Shown piece by piece: positions 35,852 to 44,816 of a DNA stretch of 64,000 bases. The position numbers and the translations under genes are program-made. The notes beneath the pieces were generated by a model, which saw nothing but the letters and a program-made list of their open reading frames with translations, was not told the origin of the DNA and did not search any database. How positions within the stretch are numbered: position 1 is the stretch's first letter; every line of letters starts with the position of its first letter. The DNA is from Acidobacteriaceae bacterium (GTDB lineage Bacteria > Acidobacteriota > Terriglobia > Terriglobales > Acidobacteriaceae): NCBI GenBank assembly GCA_003139095.1, contig PLHW01000066.1, positions 125,285 to 189,284 of the forward strand. Direction: 5' to 3'.

Positions 35852-35965
35852 AATGTCATCCTGAGCGAAGCGGGGTAAGCGAAGCGCGCCCCGCGCAGTC
35901 GAAGGATCCCTGCACCCTTCGCAGCTGCCAATGCCGCAAGGCATTCTCCCCGCAACCTCTGCGCC
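35852..35965. repeat. Dispersed repeat, TCATCCTGAGCGAAGC family
   Basis: Begins TGTCATCCTGAGCGAAGC, continues through GCAGTCGAAGGATCCCTGCAC and ends near GCAAGGCATTCTCCCCGC. Diverged copy of the units at 39347-39462 and 41738-41850. Contains internal inverted sequence (GCGAAGCG-type). Confidence 0.8.
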
Positions 35966-36030
35966 GGAAGCTATCTCATCTACACTAGAGCGTTAGGATC
36001 GAGACACAAAACGTAATTGAACAAAACAAA

Positions 36031-36270
36031 ATGGACCTCACTCGCCAACTCATCTCCTTCCTCGGGGCGCTCCTCATCCTCGTCGCCTATGGTGGCCACC
36101 AACTGAGTTGGATCGACGCCCGCCGCCCCGCTTACAACATCCTCAACGCTGCTGGCTCCGTCGTCCTCTGCTGGATCGCCTTCCATCCCTTCCAACTCGG
36201 CTTCGTCGTTCTCGAAGGCGTCTGGACAATCATCAGCCTGTGGGCGCTTCTCCGCCCGCGCACCGCCTGA
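36031..36270 (+). CDS. Small membrane protein, CBU_0592-like
   Basis: 79 residues with three membrane segments: LISFLGALLILVAYGGHQLSWI, YNILNAAGSVVLCWIAF, LGFVVLEGVWTIISLWALLR. The pattern matches the small CBU_0592-like family of unknown function. Ends 4 bp before the ArnT-like gene, so the two are one transcript. Confidence 0.75.
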   Translation: MDLTRQLISFLGALLILVAYGGHQLSWIDARRPAYNILNAAGSVVLCWIAFHPFQLGFVVLEGVWTIISLWALLRPRTA

Positions 36271-36274
36271 TCCC

Positions 36275-38041
36275 ATGCGCTACCGCACCGAACTTCTCCT
36301 CCTCGTCGCCTCCTGCGGATTTCTTCTCTTCTACGGCCTCGGCTCTTTCGGCCTCGTCGGCGCCGACGAGCCGCGCTACGCCCAGGTCGCCCGCGAAATG
36401 CTCGATCGTCACGACTGGATCACGCCCACCATCAACGGCAAGCCCTGGCTTGAAAAGCCTCCTCTTTATTACTGGCAGGCCATAGCGGCTGACTATGTAG
36501 TCCGCACATTCTCCTCCGCGCCCCAAGATCACGCCGGCCAGCCGCTCCCGCCCGCCCCCGAAGGTCGCGTGGGCCGCACACTCTTCTCCGCCCCCGACGG
36601 CCGAGCCGAGCAAGCCGCCCGCTTTCCCGGAGCCCTCGACGCCGCCCTTTTAGTTGTCGCCATTTACTTTTTCCTTCGCCACAGAAAAAAGAACGACCCC
36701 CGCCCGCAACCCTCCTCCGAAGTCGACGCCGCCCTCATCGTCGCCAGCAGCGCCGGCATCATCGCGTTCGCTCACGCCGCCGCCACTGATATGCCTCTCA
36801 CTGCCACCTTCACCATCGCTCTTCTCGCCTGGTTTTCCTGGTACGAGCGCCGACGTCCCCTCGCTCTCGCGCTCTTCTACTTCTTCCTCGCTCTCGGCAC
36901 GCTCGCCAAAGGTCCCATCGCGCCCGTTCTCGCCGCCGTCATCGTCACGCTCTTCGCCGCCCTCCGCCGCGACTGGCGCGCCCTTCAGCGCACCCTCTGG
37001 CTCCCCGGCATCGCCCTCTTCCTCGCCGTCTCGCTGCCCTGGTACATCGCCGTCCAATTCCGCAACCCCGATTTCTTCCGCGTCTTCATCCTCCAGCACA
37101 ATCTCGCCCGCTTCTCCACCAATCTCTACAACCACCCGCAGCCCTTCTGGTTTTATCTCCCGGTTTTCGCTCTCGCCACCATGCCCTGGACCCTCTGGCT
37201 CATCCTCGCCCTCGTCGAGCGCCTTCGCCTGATCTGGCGCGAGCGCCACGAAGCCTTCACCAGCCCCGACGATGCCTGGCCGCTCTTCTTGCTCATCTGG
37301 ATCGCCATCCCCATCCTCTTCTTTAGCGTCTCGCAATCGAAACTCCCCGGCTATATCCTCCCGTCCGTCCCCGCCGCCGCGTTACTGATCGCCGACTATC
37401 TAGCCGCGCATCGCGAGAGCGAAGCCCTCTCTGCCCATCGCAAACCCGAAAATAAACTCTCTCCCCCGCTAGCCATCGCCCACGCCATCCTCTGCGGCCT
37501 CCTCATCTTCGCCGCCCTAATCGCCCCGTCCATCGCCGTCACTCACCATCTGACCCTGAATCACGCAACCTACATCGCCGCCGCCATCGCCGCCTTCTTC
37601 ACCCTCGCCATCGCCGCCGCTCTCCTCACCCGCAACGGTCCGCGCCTCCTTCGCGAAGCCACGCTGTTGGCCGTCGTGGTCAGCGTGGCCGCCATAATTC
37701 GCCTCGCCGCGCCCATCATCGACGCCACCCAATCCTCCCGCCCCGTCGCCGAAACCATTCAAGCTTTTTCCCGCGAGCCCGTCCCCGTCGCCCTTTATCA
37801 CGTCAGCCGACTCCAGCAATACGGTCTCGATTTCTATCTCAACCGCCCAACCCAAACCTACGAAACCCTCGAAGCTCCCGGCCAAGTCCCGCTCCAGGGC
37901 CGCATCCCCGCCGAAGCCCACGTCCTCCTCGCCGCCCCCGGCACCGGGCCCCAGTTCACAACTCTTCTATCCGGCCGCAAAGTGGCATACTTAACCAGTA
38001 TCCCCGCCCAGAAGTTAGAACTTTATTGGATAGGAAAGTAG
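36275..38041 (+). CDS. ArnT-like GT-C glycosyltransferase with a low-complexity insert
   Basis: 588 residues. Signature first loop GLVGADEPRYAQVAREMLDRHDWITPTINGKPWLEKPPLYYW (Asp-Glu and KPPLYYW as in ArnT/PMT), many membrane segments, and LYNHPQPFWFYLPVFALATMPW. Transfers a sugar from polyprenyl phosphate to lipid A, protein or glycan outside the membrane. Residues about 78-115 (VRTFSSAP ... GRTLFSAPDGRAEQAARF) form an insert in the loop with an internal duplication of (V/G)RT-(F/L)-(S)-SAP; the DNA at 36508 and 36570 repeats CCGCACA-TCT-CTCCGC. Confidence 0.88.
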   Translation: MRYRTELLLLVASCGFLLFYGLGSFGLVGADEPRYAQVAREMLDRHDWITPTINGKPWLEKPPLYYWQAIAADYVVRTFSSAPQDHAGQPLPPAPEGRVGRTLFSAPDGRAEQAARFPGALDAALLVVAIYFFLRHRKKNDPRPQPSSEVDAALIVASSAGIIAFAHAAATDMPLTATFTIALLAWFSWYERRRPLALALFYFFLALGTLAKGPIAPVLAAVIVTLFAALRRDWRALQRTLWLPGIALFLAVSLPWYIAVQFRNPDFFRVFILQHNLARFSTNLYNHPQPFWFYLPVFALATMPWTLWLILALVERLRLIWRERHEAFTSPDDAWPLFLLIWIAIPILFFSVSQSKLPGYILPSVPAAALLIADYLAAHRESEALSAHRKPENKLSPPLAIAHAILCGLLIFAALIAPSIAVTHHLTLNHATYIAAAIAAFFTLAIAAALLTRNGPRLLREATLLAVVVSVAAIIRLAAPIIDATQSSRPVAETIQAFSREPVPVALYHVSRLQQYGLDFYLNRPTQTYETLEAPGQVPLQGRIPAEAHVLLAAPGTGPQFTTLLSGRKVAYLTSIPAQKLELYWIGK

Positions 38042-38058
38042 GAATGATCAACGACGCA

Positions 38059-38219
38059 GGTTTCAAAGTTTCAGTGTTTCAAGGTTTCAAAGTCGCTTCC
38101 GCGAGCGATCTCCTGGGAGGAAAGGAATCGCTCCAAAACGAGGGTGTGACCGTCGAAACCTTGAAGCCTTACGACCTTGAAACTTTGAAACCTTGAAACC
38201 TTACGACCTTGAAACCTGG
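38059..38219. repeat. Octameric GTTTCAAR repeat arranged as inverted arms
   Basis: Left arm GTTTCAAA, GTTTCAGT, GTTTCAAG, GTTTCAAA (38060-38092); right arm in opposite orientation with CTTGAAAC units (38162-38218), around about 70 bp of other sequence. The same inverted layout occurs before nusA (52697-52795), and single arms near 8338, 12357 and 50776. Confidence 0.8.
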
Positions 38220-38226
38220 TTCTTCC

Positions 38227-39171
38227 ATGGAAATCCTCGACCTCCGCCACTTCTCCTCCGCCGACCTTCGTCCTCTCCTCGAGGAAGAAACCGCCATGTG
38301 GGGAAGCACGCTCTCTTGGGACTACACTCAATCCGCCGAGATGATCCTCCGCTACATGGAGGCCAAAATTCTTCCCGGTTACGCCGCCATCGAGCGCGGC
38401 AGCATCTTCGGCTACTCATTCTTTGTCTACGAGCAGAGCAAGGGCGTCATCGGCGACCTCTTCGTCCGCGACGGCGGCCGCACCGCCAATCGCCTCGAAA
38501 TCGAAGAGCGCCTTCTCACCCACGTCATCGAAACCCTCCAGCAATCCCCCGGCATCCATCGCGTCGAGGCCCAGCTCCTCGCTCACGAAACCGGAGCGGT
38601 CGCCCGTCCCTTCCTCGCCCAGGGTTTCAGCAAGCATCCGCGCGTCTTCATGAAGTTCGAAATCGCGCAGCATCCGCAAACCGCGCCGCCCCTCGCCCCC
38701 GAATTCGAACTTCGCCCCTGGTCCGAAGATCAATACCAGTCCGCCGCCGCCGTTATCACCGCCGCCTATCGCGGCCACATCGACTCCGAAATCAACGATC
38801 AGTACCGCACCCTCACCGGCTCGCTCCGCTTCCTCAATAACATCGTCCGCTTCCCCGGCTGCGGCGCCTTCGATCCCCGCGCCTCCTTCGTCATCCTCGA
38901 TCGCCGCTCCCGCACGCTCATCGGCGTCATCCTCTGCTCTCAAGTCCGCGCCGATGTCGGCCACGTCACCCAGGTCTGCGTCCTCCCCGAATACCGCTCC
39001 GCCGGACTCGGCGTCGTCCTCCTAGCCGCCACCACCCGCAGCCTCCGCGAACGCCGCTTCCGCGCCATCTCCTTAACCGTCACTCAGGCCAACGACCGCG
39101 CCATCGCCCTCTACCACCGCATCGGCTACGAATCCAAACGCATCTTCGACGCCTTCGTCTGGGAAGGCTAA
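38227..39171 (+). CDS. GNAT N-acetyltransferase
   Basis: 314 residues from ATG 38227. The C-terminal half has the acetyl-CoA fold: FVILDRRSRTLIGVILCSQVRADVGHVTQVCVLPEYRSAGLGVVLLAATTRSLRERRFRAISLTVTQANDRAIALYHRIGYESKRIFDAFVWEG, with the RSAGLG pyrophosphate loop. The N-terminal half looks like a second, degenerate GNAT domain (GYSFFVYEQSKGVIGDLFVRDGG), so this is a tandem protein. Substrate unknown. Confidence 0.88.
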   Translation: MEILDLRHFSSADLRPLLEEETAMWGSTLSWDYTQSAEMILRYMEAKILPGYAAIERGSIFGYSFFVYEQSKGVIGDLFVRDGGRTANRLEIEERLLTHVIETLQQSPGIHRVEAQLLAHETGAVARPFLAQGFSKHPRVFMKFEIAQHPQTAPPLAPEFELRPWSEDQYQSAAAVITAAYRGHIDSEINDQYRTLTGSLRFLNNIVRFPGCGAFDPRASFVILDRRSRTLIGVILCSQVRADVGHVTQVCVLPEYRSAGLGVVLLAATTRSLRERRFRAISLTVTQANDRAIALYHRIGYESKRIFDAFVWEG

Positions 39172-39259
39172 CCCCCTCAGAACAGGATCGCGATATTTTC
39201 AGCAGTAAGTACATAAATGTAACAACAAATCGGGAATACTATTTGTTAAAGAAATTGTC

Positions 39260-39465
39260 ATCCTGAGAGCGCGTGACTTTTTCTTCGTGTCTTCCCGGGA
39301 GTGCGTAACTTTTTAGGTGTCACCCCGAGAGTGTATGACTTTCCTAGGTGTCATCCTGAGCGGAGCACAATCATCGCGAAGCGATGATCGTGCGTAGTCG
39401 AAGGACCCCTGCACTATTTCCAGCGCCGGTACTGCCCCAAGGCGTTCTCCCCGTGCAGTGTCCCC
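39260..39465. repeat. Dispersed TCATCCTGAG repeats between the GNAT and recQ genes
   Basis: Three partial starts (GTCATCCTGAGAGCG at about 39258, GTCACCCCGAGAGTG at 39319, GTCATCCTGAGCGGAGC at 39350) followed by a full unit ending CCCAAGGCGTTCTCCCCGTGCA. The full unit is nearly identical to 41738-41850 in the same orientation; the two flank recQ. The whole gap 39172-39531 has no gene. Confidence 0.85.
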
Positions 39466-39531
39466 CGAGGTTGAAGCTCTTGAATTCTTCTGCGCCGCCG
39501 CGCTTTCAGCCCGCCTGACGCTGCGCTCCCC

Positions 39532-41673
39532 CTACCTCACCTTCCCCTCCGCCCGCATCCCCGCCACCACCAGCCGAATGTCGTCATAGCTCACATACGC
39601 CGGCACCGCATCTTTTATATCCCGCAGCCTCTCCACGCCCTTCGCCAAACAAGCCGCCTCAATCAACGGCCCCGCCTCCGGAGAAATCCACTTCGCATCC
39701 AGCTTCACCCGCCCCGCCTCAATCAGCTCCGCCACCGTCGCCACCACCGTCGAAATCTGTCGCCCCCGAATCTGCGCAATCTCCGCCAACGTCTTCCCCT
39801 CTTCCAGCAGCCGCAGCGTCGCCGCTCCCGGCGCAGTCGCCGGAGGACTCGCTCCCGCCGCCCGTGCCCCGCCCCCAAACTTCTTCAGCGCCTCCAGAAT
39901 CTCCCGCCCATACAACTCCGCCTTCCGCTCCCCAATCCCCGAAACCCGCATCAACTCCGCCATCGTCCCCGGCCGCCGCCGGCAAATCTCGTCCAGCGTC
40001 GCATCGTGCATCACCACAAACGCCGGCGTTTTGTTCTCCCGCGCAATTCCCCGCCGCCACTCCCGCAAATATTCCGCCAGCTCCGCATCATCCGCATGCG
40101 CGACTCCATCCCGCGCGACCCCGTCCGCCCGCCCCCCAAACAAAAAATCACGCACCGCCCCCACCCTCGACCGCTTTCGATCCCGCGCGCCATCCGTCCC
40201 GTCATTCCGATCTTTCTCTCTCTTGTCATTCCGAGTGCCGCGCAGCGGGCGAGGAGTCTCCATCTCATCAATGCGTCCGCGTCCGCCGCCCGCCCCCACC
40301 CATGCCGGCCGCACCCCGCAGTTGTCGCACCCGCCGCATTTCTCCCACTTCGGCGTCTCCCCAAAATGCAGACAAATCGCCCGATGCCTGCACCCCTTCG
40401 AATCCGCAAACCGCGAAACAATCCGCTTCCGCTCCCACGACCGCTCCCGCTCCGCCTCGTCCTCAATCTTCTTGATGAAATATTCCAGCAGCACATGATC
40501 CTGTTTCTGCCACAGCAGCACGCAGTCCGCCGGCAGCCCGTCGCGTCCCGCCCGTCCCGCCTCCTGGTAATACTGCTCAATCGACTTCGGCAGCGACAGA
40601 TGAATTACCGCCCGCACCGACGGCTTGTTAATTCCCAGCCCAAACGCGATCGTCCCCACCAGCACCCGCACCTCGTCTGACATCCATCGTTCCTGGTTCT
40701 CCCGCCGCGTCGCCGCCTCCAGCTTCGCGTGATACGGAATCGCCTCGATCCCAATCTCCTCCAGATACTCCACCGTCTCCTCCACCCGCTTGATCGTCGG
40801 CGCATACACAATCACGTTTCCCGGTGGAGTTCCCGGCAGAGTTCCGGACGAAGATCCTGGCTGCGGCGACGCGTAATACCGCAACGCCCGCCCCAGCAGC
40901 CCAAGCTGCGTCTGCGGCTCGCACTCCCGCACCACGTAATTCAAATTCTCCCGATGAAAGCTCGCGATATAAAGATGAGGCTCCCGCATCTGCAACTGCT
41001 TCAGAATGTCGTGCCGCACCTGCCGCGTCGCGCTCGCCGTAAACGCCGCAATCGGGATTGCCGCAAACCTCTCCCGCAACCGGCTCAGCAGCCGGTAGTC
41101 CGGACGAAACTCATGCCCCCACTCCGAAATACAATGCGCCTCATCCACCGCAAAAAATCCCACTGGAACCCGCGCCAGCCAATCGAACGTGTTCTCCGCC
41201 GCCAGCCGCTCCGGCGACAAATAAATCAGCCGGTACTCCCCCGCCACCGCCCGCCCCATCACCCGTCGCCGCTCGTCTGCGCTCAAAAAACTATTCAGCG
41301 CCGCCGCCGCAATCCCCATCTGCGCCAGCGCCGCCGCCTGGTCCTGCATCAGCGCAATCAGCGGAGACACCACCACCACCGTCTTCCCTGAAACCACCGC
41401 CGGCAACTGGTAGCACAGCGACTTCCCGCCCCCCGTCGGCATCACCGCGCACACATCGTGCCCGCCCAGCAAACTCCGAATCACATTCTCCTGCTTCGGT
41501 CGGAACGACTCATACCCCCAATACCTCTTCAAAGGCCCAAGCAAATCCGCCGACGCATCCGCACGCGCACCACTGCCATCCGCCCGCGCACCACTGCCAT
41601 CCGCCCGCGCACCATCGCGTGCGGCCATCTCAGATGACTTGTCAGCAGGAGCGCGAAGAGGTTCAGCCGCCAC
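39532..41673 (-). CDS. recQ: ATP-dependent DNA helicase RecQ
   Basis: 713 residues. Helicase domain: FRPKQENVIRSLL, Walker A MPTGGGKSLCYQLP, DEAH box FFAVDEAHCISEWGHEFRPDY, ASATRQ, and QYYQEAGRAGRDGLPADC. RecQ zinc site CRHRAICLHFGE ... KCGGCDNC; then a linker, an HRDC domain (TPAFVVMHDATLDEICRRRPGTMAELMRVSGIGERKAELYGREIL) and a C-terminal helix-turn-helix-like part. Oddities: N-terminal tandem GARADGS units; an SSSGTLPGTPPGN insert in the second RecA domain; and a charged linker (ETPRPLRGTRNDKREKDRND) whose DNA is a TCATTCCGAG-type repeat in frame. Confidence 0.94.
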   Translation of the reverse strand: MAAEPLRAPADKSSEMAARDGARADGSGARADGSGARADASADLLGPLKRYWGYESFRPKQENVIRSLLGGHDVCAVMPTGGGKSLCYQLPAVVSGKTVVVVSPLIALMQDQAAALAQMGIAAAALNSFLSADERRRVMGRAVAGEYRLIYLSPERLAAENTFDWLARVPVGFFAVDEAHCISEWGHEFRPDYRLLSRLRERFAAIPIAAFTASATRQVRHDILKQLQMREPHLYIASFHRENLNYVVRECEPQTQLGLLGRALRYYASPQPGSSSGTLPGTPPGNVIVYAPTIKRVEETVEYLEEIGIEAIPYHAKLEAATRRENQERWMSDEVRVLVGTIAFGLGINKPSVRAVIHLSLPKSIEQYYQEAGRAGRDGLPADCVLLWQKQDHVLLEYFIKKIEDEAERERSWERKRIVSRFADSKGCRHRAICLHFGETPKWEKCGGCDNCGVRPAWVGAGGGRGRIDEMETPRPLRGTRNDKREKDRNDGTDGARDRKRSRVGAVRDFLFGGRADGVARDGVAHADDAELAEYLREWRRGIARENKTPAFVVMHDATLDEICRRRPGTMAELMRVSGIGERKAELYGREILEALKKFGGGARAAGASPPATAPGAATLRLLEEGKTLAEIAQIRGRQISTVVATVAELIEAGRVKLDAKWISPEAGPLIEAACLAKGVERLRDIKDAVPAYVSYDDIRLVVAGMRAEGKVR

Positions 41674-41737
41674 ACCAGCAGTATATGAAACAACTATCCG
41701 CCCACGCGTGATTCAGAGAGTGTGTGGCTTCTTTAGG

Positions 41738-41850
41738 GTGTCATCCTGAGCGCAGCACGATCATCGCGAAGCGATGATTGCGCGGAGTCGAAGGACCCCT
41801 GCACTATTTCCAGCGCCGGTACCGCCCCAAGGCGTTCTCCCCGTGCACCA
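41738..41850. repeat. Dispersed TCATCCTGAGCG repeat upstream of recQ
   Basis: Near-identical to 39350-39462 (GTGTCATCCTGAGCG, GCGAAGCGATGAT, GGAGTCGAAGGACCCCTGCAC, CAGCGCCGGTAC, CCAAGGCGTTCTCC). The copies lie 2.4 kb apart in direct orientation on either side of recQ. The inner GATCATCGCGAAGCGATGAT forms a hairpin. Confidence 0.88.
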
Positions 41851-41933
41851 AATTCGTGACGCTGCGAAGCGCACCGCGGCAAAAACTCCCCAAACAATGC
41901 GCAATTCCCAAGCACTGAAATAAGCTAGTGCCT

Positions 41934-42398
41934 ATGCTCCTCGGCCTCATCTCCGACACCCACGGCCTGCTCCGCCCCGAAGCCCTCGCCGCCCTCCAGG
42001 GCGCCGACCGCATCCTCCACGCCGGCGACGTCGGCGCCCCCGAAATCCTCACCGCCCTCGAACAAATTGCCCCGGTCACCGCAGTCCGCGGCAACATCGA
42101 CACCCAACCCTGGTCCCGCACCCTGCCCGAAACCGACCTCATCGAAGCCGAAGGCGCATCCATCTACCTGCTCCACGATCTCTCCCGCCTCGACCTCAAG
42201 CCCGAGACCGCAGGCATAGCCGCAGTAATCTACGGCCACAGCCACCACCCAAAAATAGAAGAGAAAAATGGAGTCCTCTACATCAACCCAGGCAGCGCCG
42301 GCCCCAGAAGATTCAATCTGCCCGTCACAGCAGGGAAGCTGAAGATCAAGAAAGGAAAATTGCACGCCGAACTAATTGACTTGTATCTCTCAAAATAA
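41934..42398 (+). CDS. YfcE/MJ0936-type metallophosphoesterase
   Basis: 154 residues: LLGLISDTHGLLRPEAL (metal site SDTH), DRILHAGDVGA, VRGNID, AVIYGHSHHPKIE and INPGSAGPRR. This two-metal family hydrolyses phosphodiesters; YfcE acts on small diesters in vitro, physiological substrate unknown. GTG 41928 is an alternative start two codons upstream. Confidence 0.92.
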   Translation: MLLGLISDTHGLLRPEALAALQGADRILHAGDVGAPEILTALEQIAPVTAVRGNIDTQPWSRTLPETDLIEAEGASIYLLHDLSRLDLKPETAGIAAVIYGHSHHPKIEEKNGVLYINPGSAGPRRFNLPVTAGKLKIKKGKLHAELIDLYLSK

Positions 42399-42448
42399 CG
42401 AAATGCGGTGGCCGTAAGGAGCAGCAAAGGCCGAGAGTCAGACGAGAC

Positions 42449-42497
42449 CTCGAAGCTCCAAGCTCGAAGCTCATAGCTCGCAGCTCGAAGCTCGAAC
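42449..42497. repeat. Heptameric tandem repeat (GCTCGAA)
   Basis: Seven units: CCTCGAA, GCTCCAA, GCTCGAA, GCTCATA, GCTCGCA, GCTCGAA, GCTCGAA, ending at the stop of the MoaD-like gene. Same consensus as the 14-unit array inside rsmG (62355-62452). Confidence 0.9.
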
Positions 42498-42803
42498 CTA
42501 CCCTCCCGCAATCGCCCCAATCACCACCAGCGGCTCCCGCCCCGAAATTACCGCCTCCGGCAACAACTTATCCGCCGGCTCAAGCGACCAATCTTCTTCG
42601 CCGACAAAAAACCGCAAAAATGCCCGCCGCTCCTTCGTCACCTGATCCCGAATCGTCCCGCGCAGCATCGGATATCGCGCCTCCAAAGCATCCAGCGCCG
42701 TCCGCACCGTAACCGGCGTCGGCACTTCCAGCGGAACCTCGCCCGCAACCTGTGCCAGCGCTCGCAAATGAAATGGAAGCACAACCCGTATCATCGTCCG
42801 CAT
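42498..42803 (-). CDS. MoaD/ThiS-like protein with terminal Gly-Gly
   Basis: 101 residues of beta-grasp type ([41 protein letters not shown] ... [21 protein letters not shown]), ending directly in Gly-Gly, unlike the CysO-like carrier of this window. It should be competent for activation by MoeZ (6.7 kb) without trimming. Adjacent to a BNR/WD40-like protein, both on the minus strand, 173 bp apart with TCATCCTGAG repeats between. Target pathway unknown. Confidence 0.82.
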   Translation of the reverse strand: MRTMIRVVLPFHLRALAQVAGEVPLEVPTPVTVRTALDALEARYPMLRGTIRDQVTKERRAFLRFFVGEEDWSLEPADKLLPEAVISGREPLVVIGAIAGG

Positions 42804-42841
42804 CCGAACCCATTGTCTAAATTATTTTGTCTGAATTATTT

Positions 42842-42905
42842 TGCGAGTCATCCTCAGAGCGTGTGACTTTTTTGCGTGTCATCCTGAGCGGAGCGAAGGA
42901 TCTAT
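42842..42905. repeat. TCATCCTGAGCGGAGCGAAGGA repeat
   Basis: Two partial units: AGTCATCCTCAGAGCGTGTGAC and GTGTCATCCTGAGCGGAGCG followed by AAGGATCTATG. Same family as 35852, 39350 and 41738. Confidence 0.75.
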
Positions 42906-42976
42906 GTACTCGCTTGTAGCGCGGCATACTTCAAAGTACACAACGAGATCAGTCCTCTCGGCAACTTAACTGACAG

Positions 42977-44161
42977 CTATAAAGTCTGTACCTCCACGCT
43001 CAGCACCGCCGGCAAATCCCGCACAATCGCGTTCCACGTCTCCCCCGCATCCGACGACGCATACACCTGCCCGCCCGTCGTCCCAAAATAAATTCCGCAT
43101 TCATCCAGGCTGTCCACCGCCATCGCATCCCGCAGCACATTCACATAGCAATCCTTCTGAGGAAGCCCCCGCGTCAGCGCCTCCCACTCCCCACCCCCCG
43201 ACTTGCTCCGGTAAACCCGTAGCTTCCCCTCCATCACGTAGTGCTCCGAGTCGCTCTTGATCGGCACCACATAGATCGTCTCCGGCTCATGCGCATGCAC
43301 ATCGATTACAAATCCAAAATCCGTTGGCAGATTCCCGCTCACCTCCCGCCACGAATCCCCCGCATCGTCGCTGCGCATCACGTCCCAATGTTTTTGCATG
43401 AACATCACCCCCGGCCGCCCCGGATTCATCGCCACATGATGCACGCAGTGCCCCACCTCCGCATCCTGATCCGGAATGAACTCCGACCGCAGCCCGCGAT
43501 TAATCGGCTTCCACGTCACTCCCCCATCCTCCGTCCGAAACGCTCCCGCCGCCGAAATCGCAATCCAAATCCGCTTCTCATTCCCGGGGTCGAGGATCAC
43601 CGTGTGCAGACACATCCCGCCCGCCCCCGGCTGCCACATCGGGCCCGTCCCATGTCCCCGCAATCCCGCCAGCTCTTTCCAGTTCTGTCCGCCATCCGTC
43701 GACTTGAACAACGCCGCATCCTCCACCCCCGCATACACCGTCTCCGCATCCCTCAGCGACGGCTCCAGGTGCCACACTCGCTTAAACTCCCACGGATGCT
43801 GCGTCCCGTCATACCACTGGTGCGTCGTTAGCGGCTTCCCCGTCTCCGCCGAAGTGTCATACACAAACTTGTTGCTCGCCGCCTTCGGAGGCCCGCCGCC
43901 CGTCGCTGGTGCTTCCCCCACCGGCGTTCCCGGCTGCTGCCACGTCTTTCCCCCATCGTCCGACCGCTGCAGTATTTGCCCAAACCATCCGCTCGTCTGC
44001 GAGGCATAAATCCGGTTCGGATCCACCGCCGATCCCTTCATGTGATAGATCTCCCACCCCGCAAAAAGCGGTCCCGCCACCTCCCACTTCTCTCTCTTTC
44101 CATCGGAACTAAGAATGAACGCGCCCTTGTGCGTCCCCACCAGCACTCGTACCCCACTCAT
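42977..44161 (-). CDS. BNR/WD40-like beta-propeller protein (sialidase superfamily fold)
   Basis: 394 residues from ATG 44161 (GGAGGAG site). Repeats with Asp-box character: [78 protein letters not shown]. No signal peptide, so a cytoplasmic propeller. True sialidase residues are not evident. Pairing with a MoaD-like protein is an arrangement I recall from other genomes, function unknown. Confidence 0.85.
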   Translation of the reverse strand: MSGVRVLVGTHKGAFILSSDGKREKWEVAGPLFAGWEIYHMKGSAVDPNRIYASQTSGWFGQILQRSDDGGKTWQQPGTPVGEAPATGGGPPKAASNKFVYDTSAETGKPLTTHQWYDGTQHPWEFKRVWHLEPSLRDAETVYAGVEDAALFKSTDGGQNWKELAGLRGHGTGPMWQPGAGGMCLHTVILDPGNEKRIWIAISAAGAFRTEDGGVTWKPINRGLRSEFIPDQDAEVGHCVHHVAMNPGRPGVMFMQKHWDVMRSDDAGDSWREVSGNLPTDFGFVIDVHAHEPETIYVVPIKSDSEHYVMEGKLRVYRSKSGGGEWEALTRGLPQKDCYVNVLRDAMAVDSLDECGIYFGTTGGQVYASSDAGETWNAIVRDLPAVLSVEVQTL

Positions 44162-44320
44162 AAATTTCTCCTCCGAAGAAGCCCCGTTAATCCCCACCGA
44201 CCTCAATATGCCGCAAACGCGCCCGCGCCGCAAATCGAAACTCCAAGGCGCGCCAAGTCGGCAAATAGAAAAACATCTCTCCGTGACTCCGTGACTCCGT
44301 GGTGAACTAAATATGAAACC

Positions 44321-44776
44321 CTACGCTCTCTCCCGCGCCCGCTCCAAGTCCGCAATCACAATCTTATTCATCTTCATCATCGCCTCGAACACCGCTCGCG
44401 CCTTCTCCGGGTCCGCATCCCCCATCAGCCTTCCGAGCGCCGTCGGCACAATCTGCCATGACAATCCAAACTTATCCTTCAGCCATCCGCATCGCCCCGG
44501 CTCGCCGCCCTCCGTCAGTTTCTCCCACAACTCGTCCACTTCCGCCTGCGTCTCCACGCTCACAAAAAGTGACACCGCCTCGTTGAACTTGAACACCGGT
44601 CCCCCATTCAGCCCCATAAACTCCCGCCCCAAAAGTTCGAAGCTCACCAGAAATACCTTTCCATCCCGCCGCGAAACCTCCAGCACCTTCGCGTCCTTAA
44701 ATATCGAGACGTAAAACTCCATCGCCTCTTCCGCCCGCCCGTCAAACCACAAAAACGGAGTTATCTTCTGGCTCAT
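44321..44776 (-). CDS. VOC/PhnB-like protein
   Basis: 151 residues from ATG 44776: MSQKITPFLWFDGRAEEAMEFYVSIFKDAKVLEVSRR, FELLGREFMGLNGGPVFKFNEAVSLFVSVETQAEVDELWEKLTEGGEPGRCGWLKDKFGLSWQIVP, matching the PhnB-like (formerly 3-demethylubiquinone methyltransferase-like) group of the vicinal-oxygen-chelate fold. Substrate unknown. Starts 40 bp after the DHFR-like gene; likely one operon. Confidence 0.9.
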   Translation of the reverse strand: MSQKITPFLWFDGRAEEAMEFYVSIFKDAKVLEVSRRDGKVFLVSFELLGREFMGLNGGPVFKFNEAVSLFVSVETQAEVDELWEKLTEGGEPGRCGWLKDKFGLSWQIVPTALGRLMGDADPEKARAVFEAMMKMNKIVIADLERARERA

Positions 44777-44816
44777 CCCACCCTCCAATTCATTCTTAAG
44801 AAATTTCCGGCCAGCC

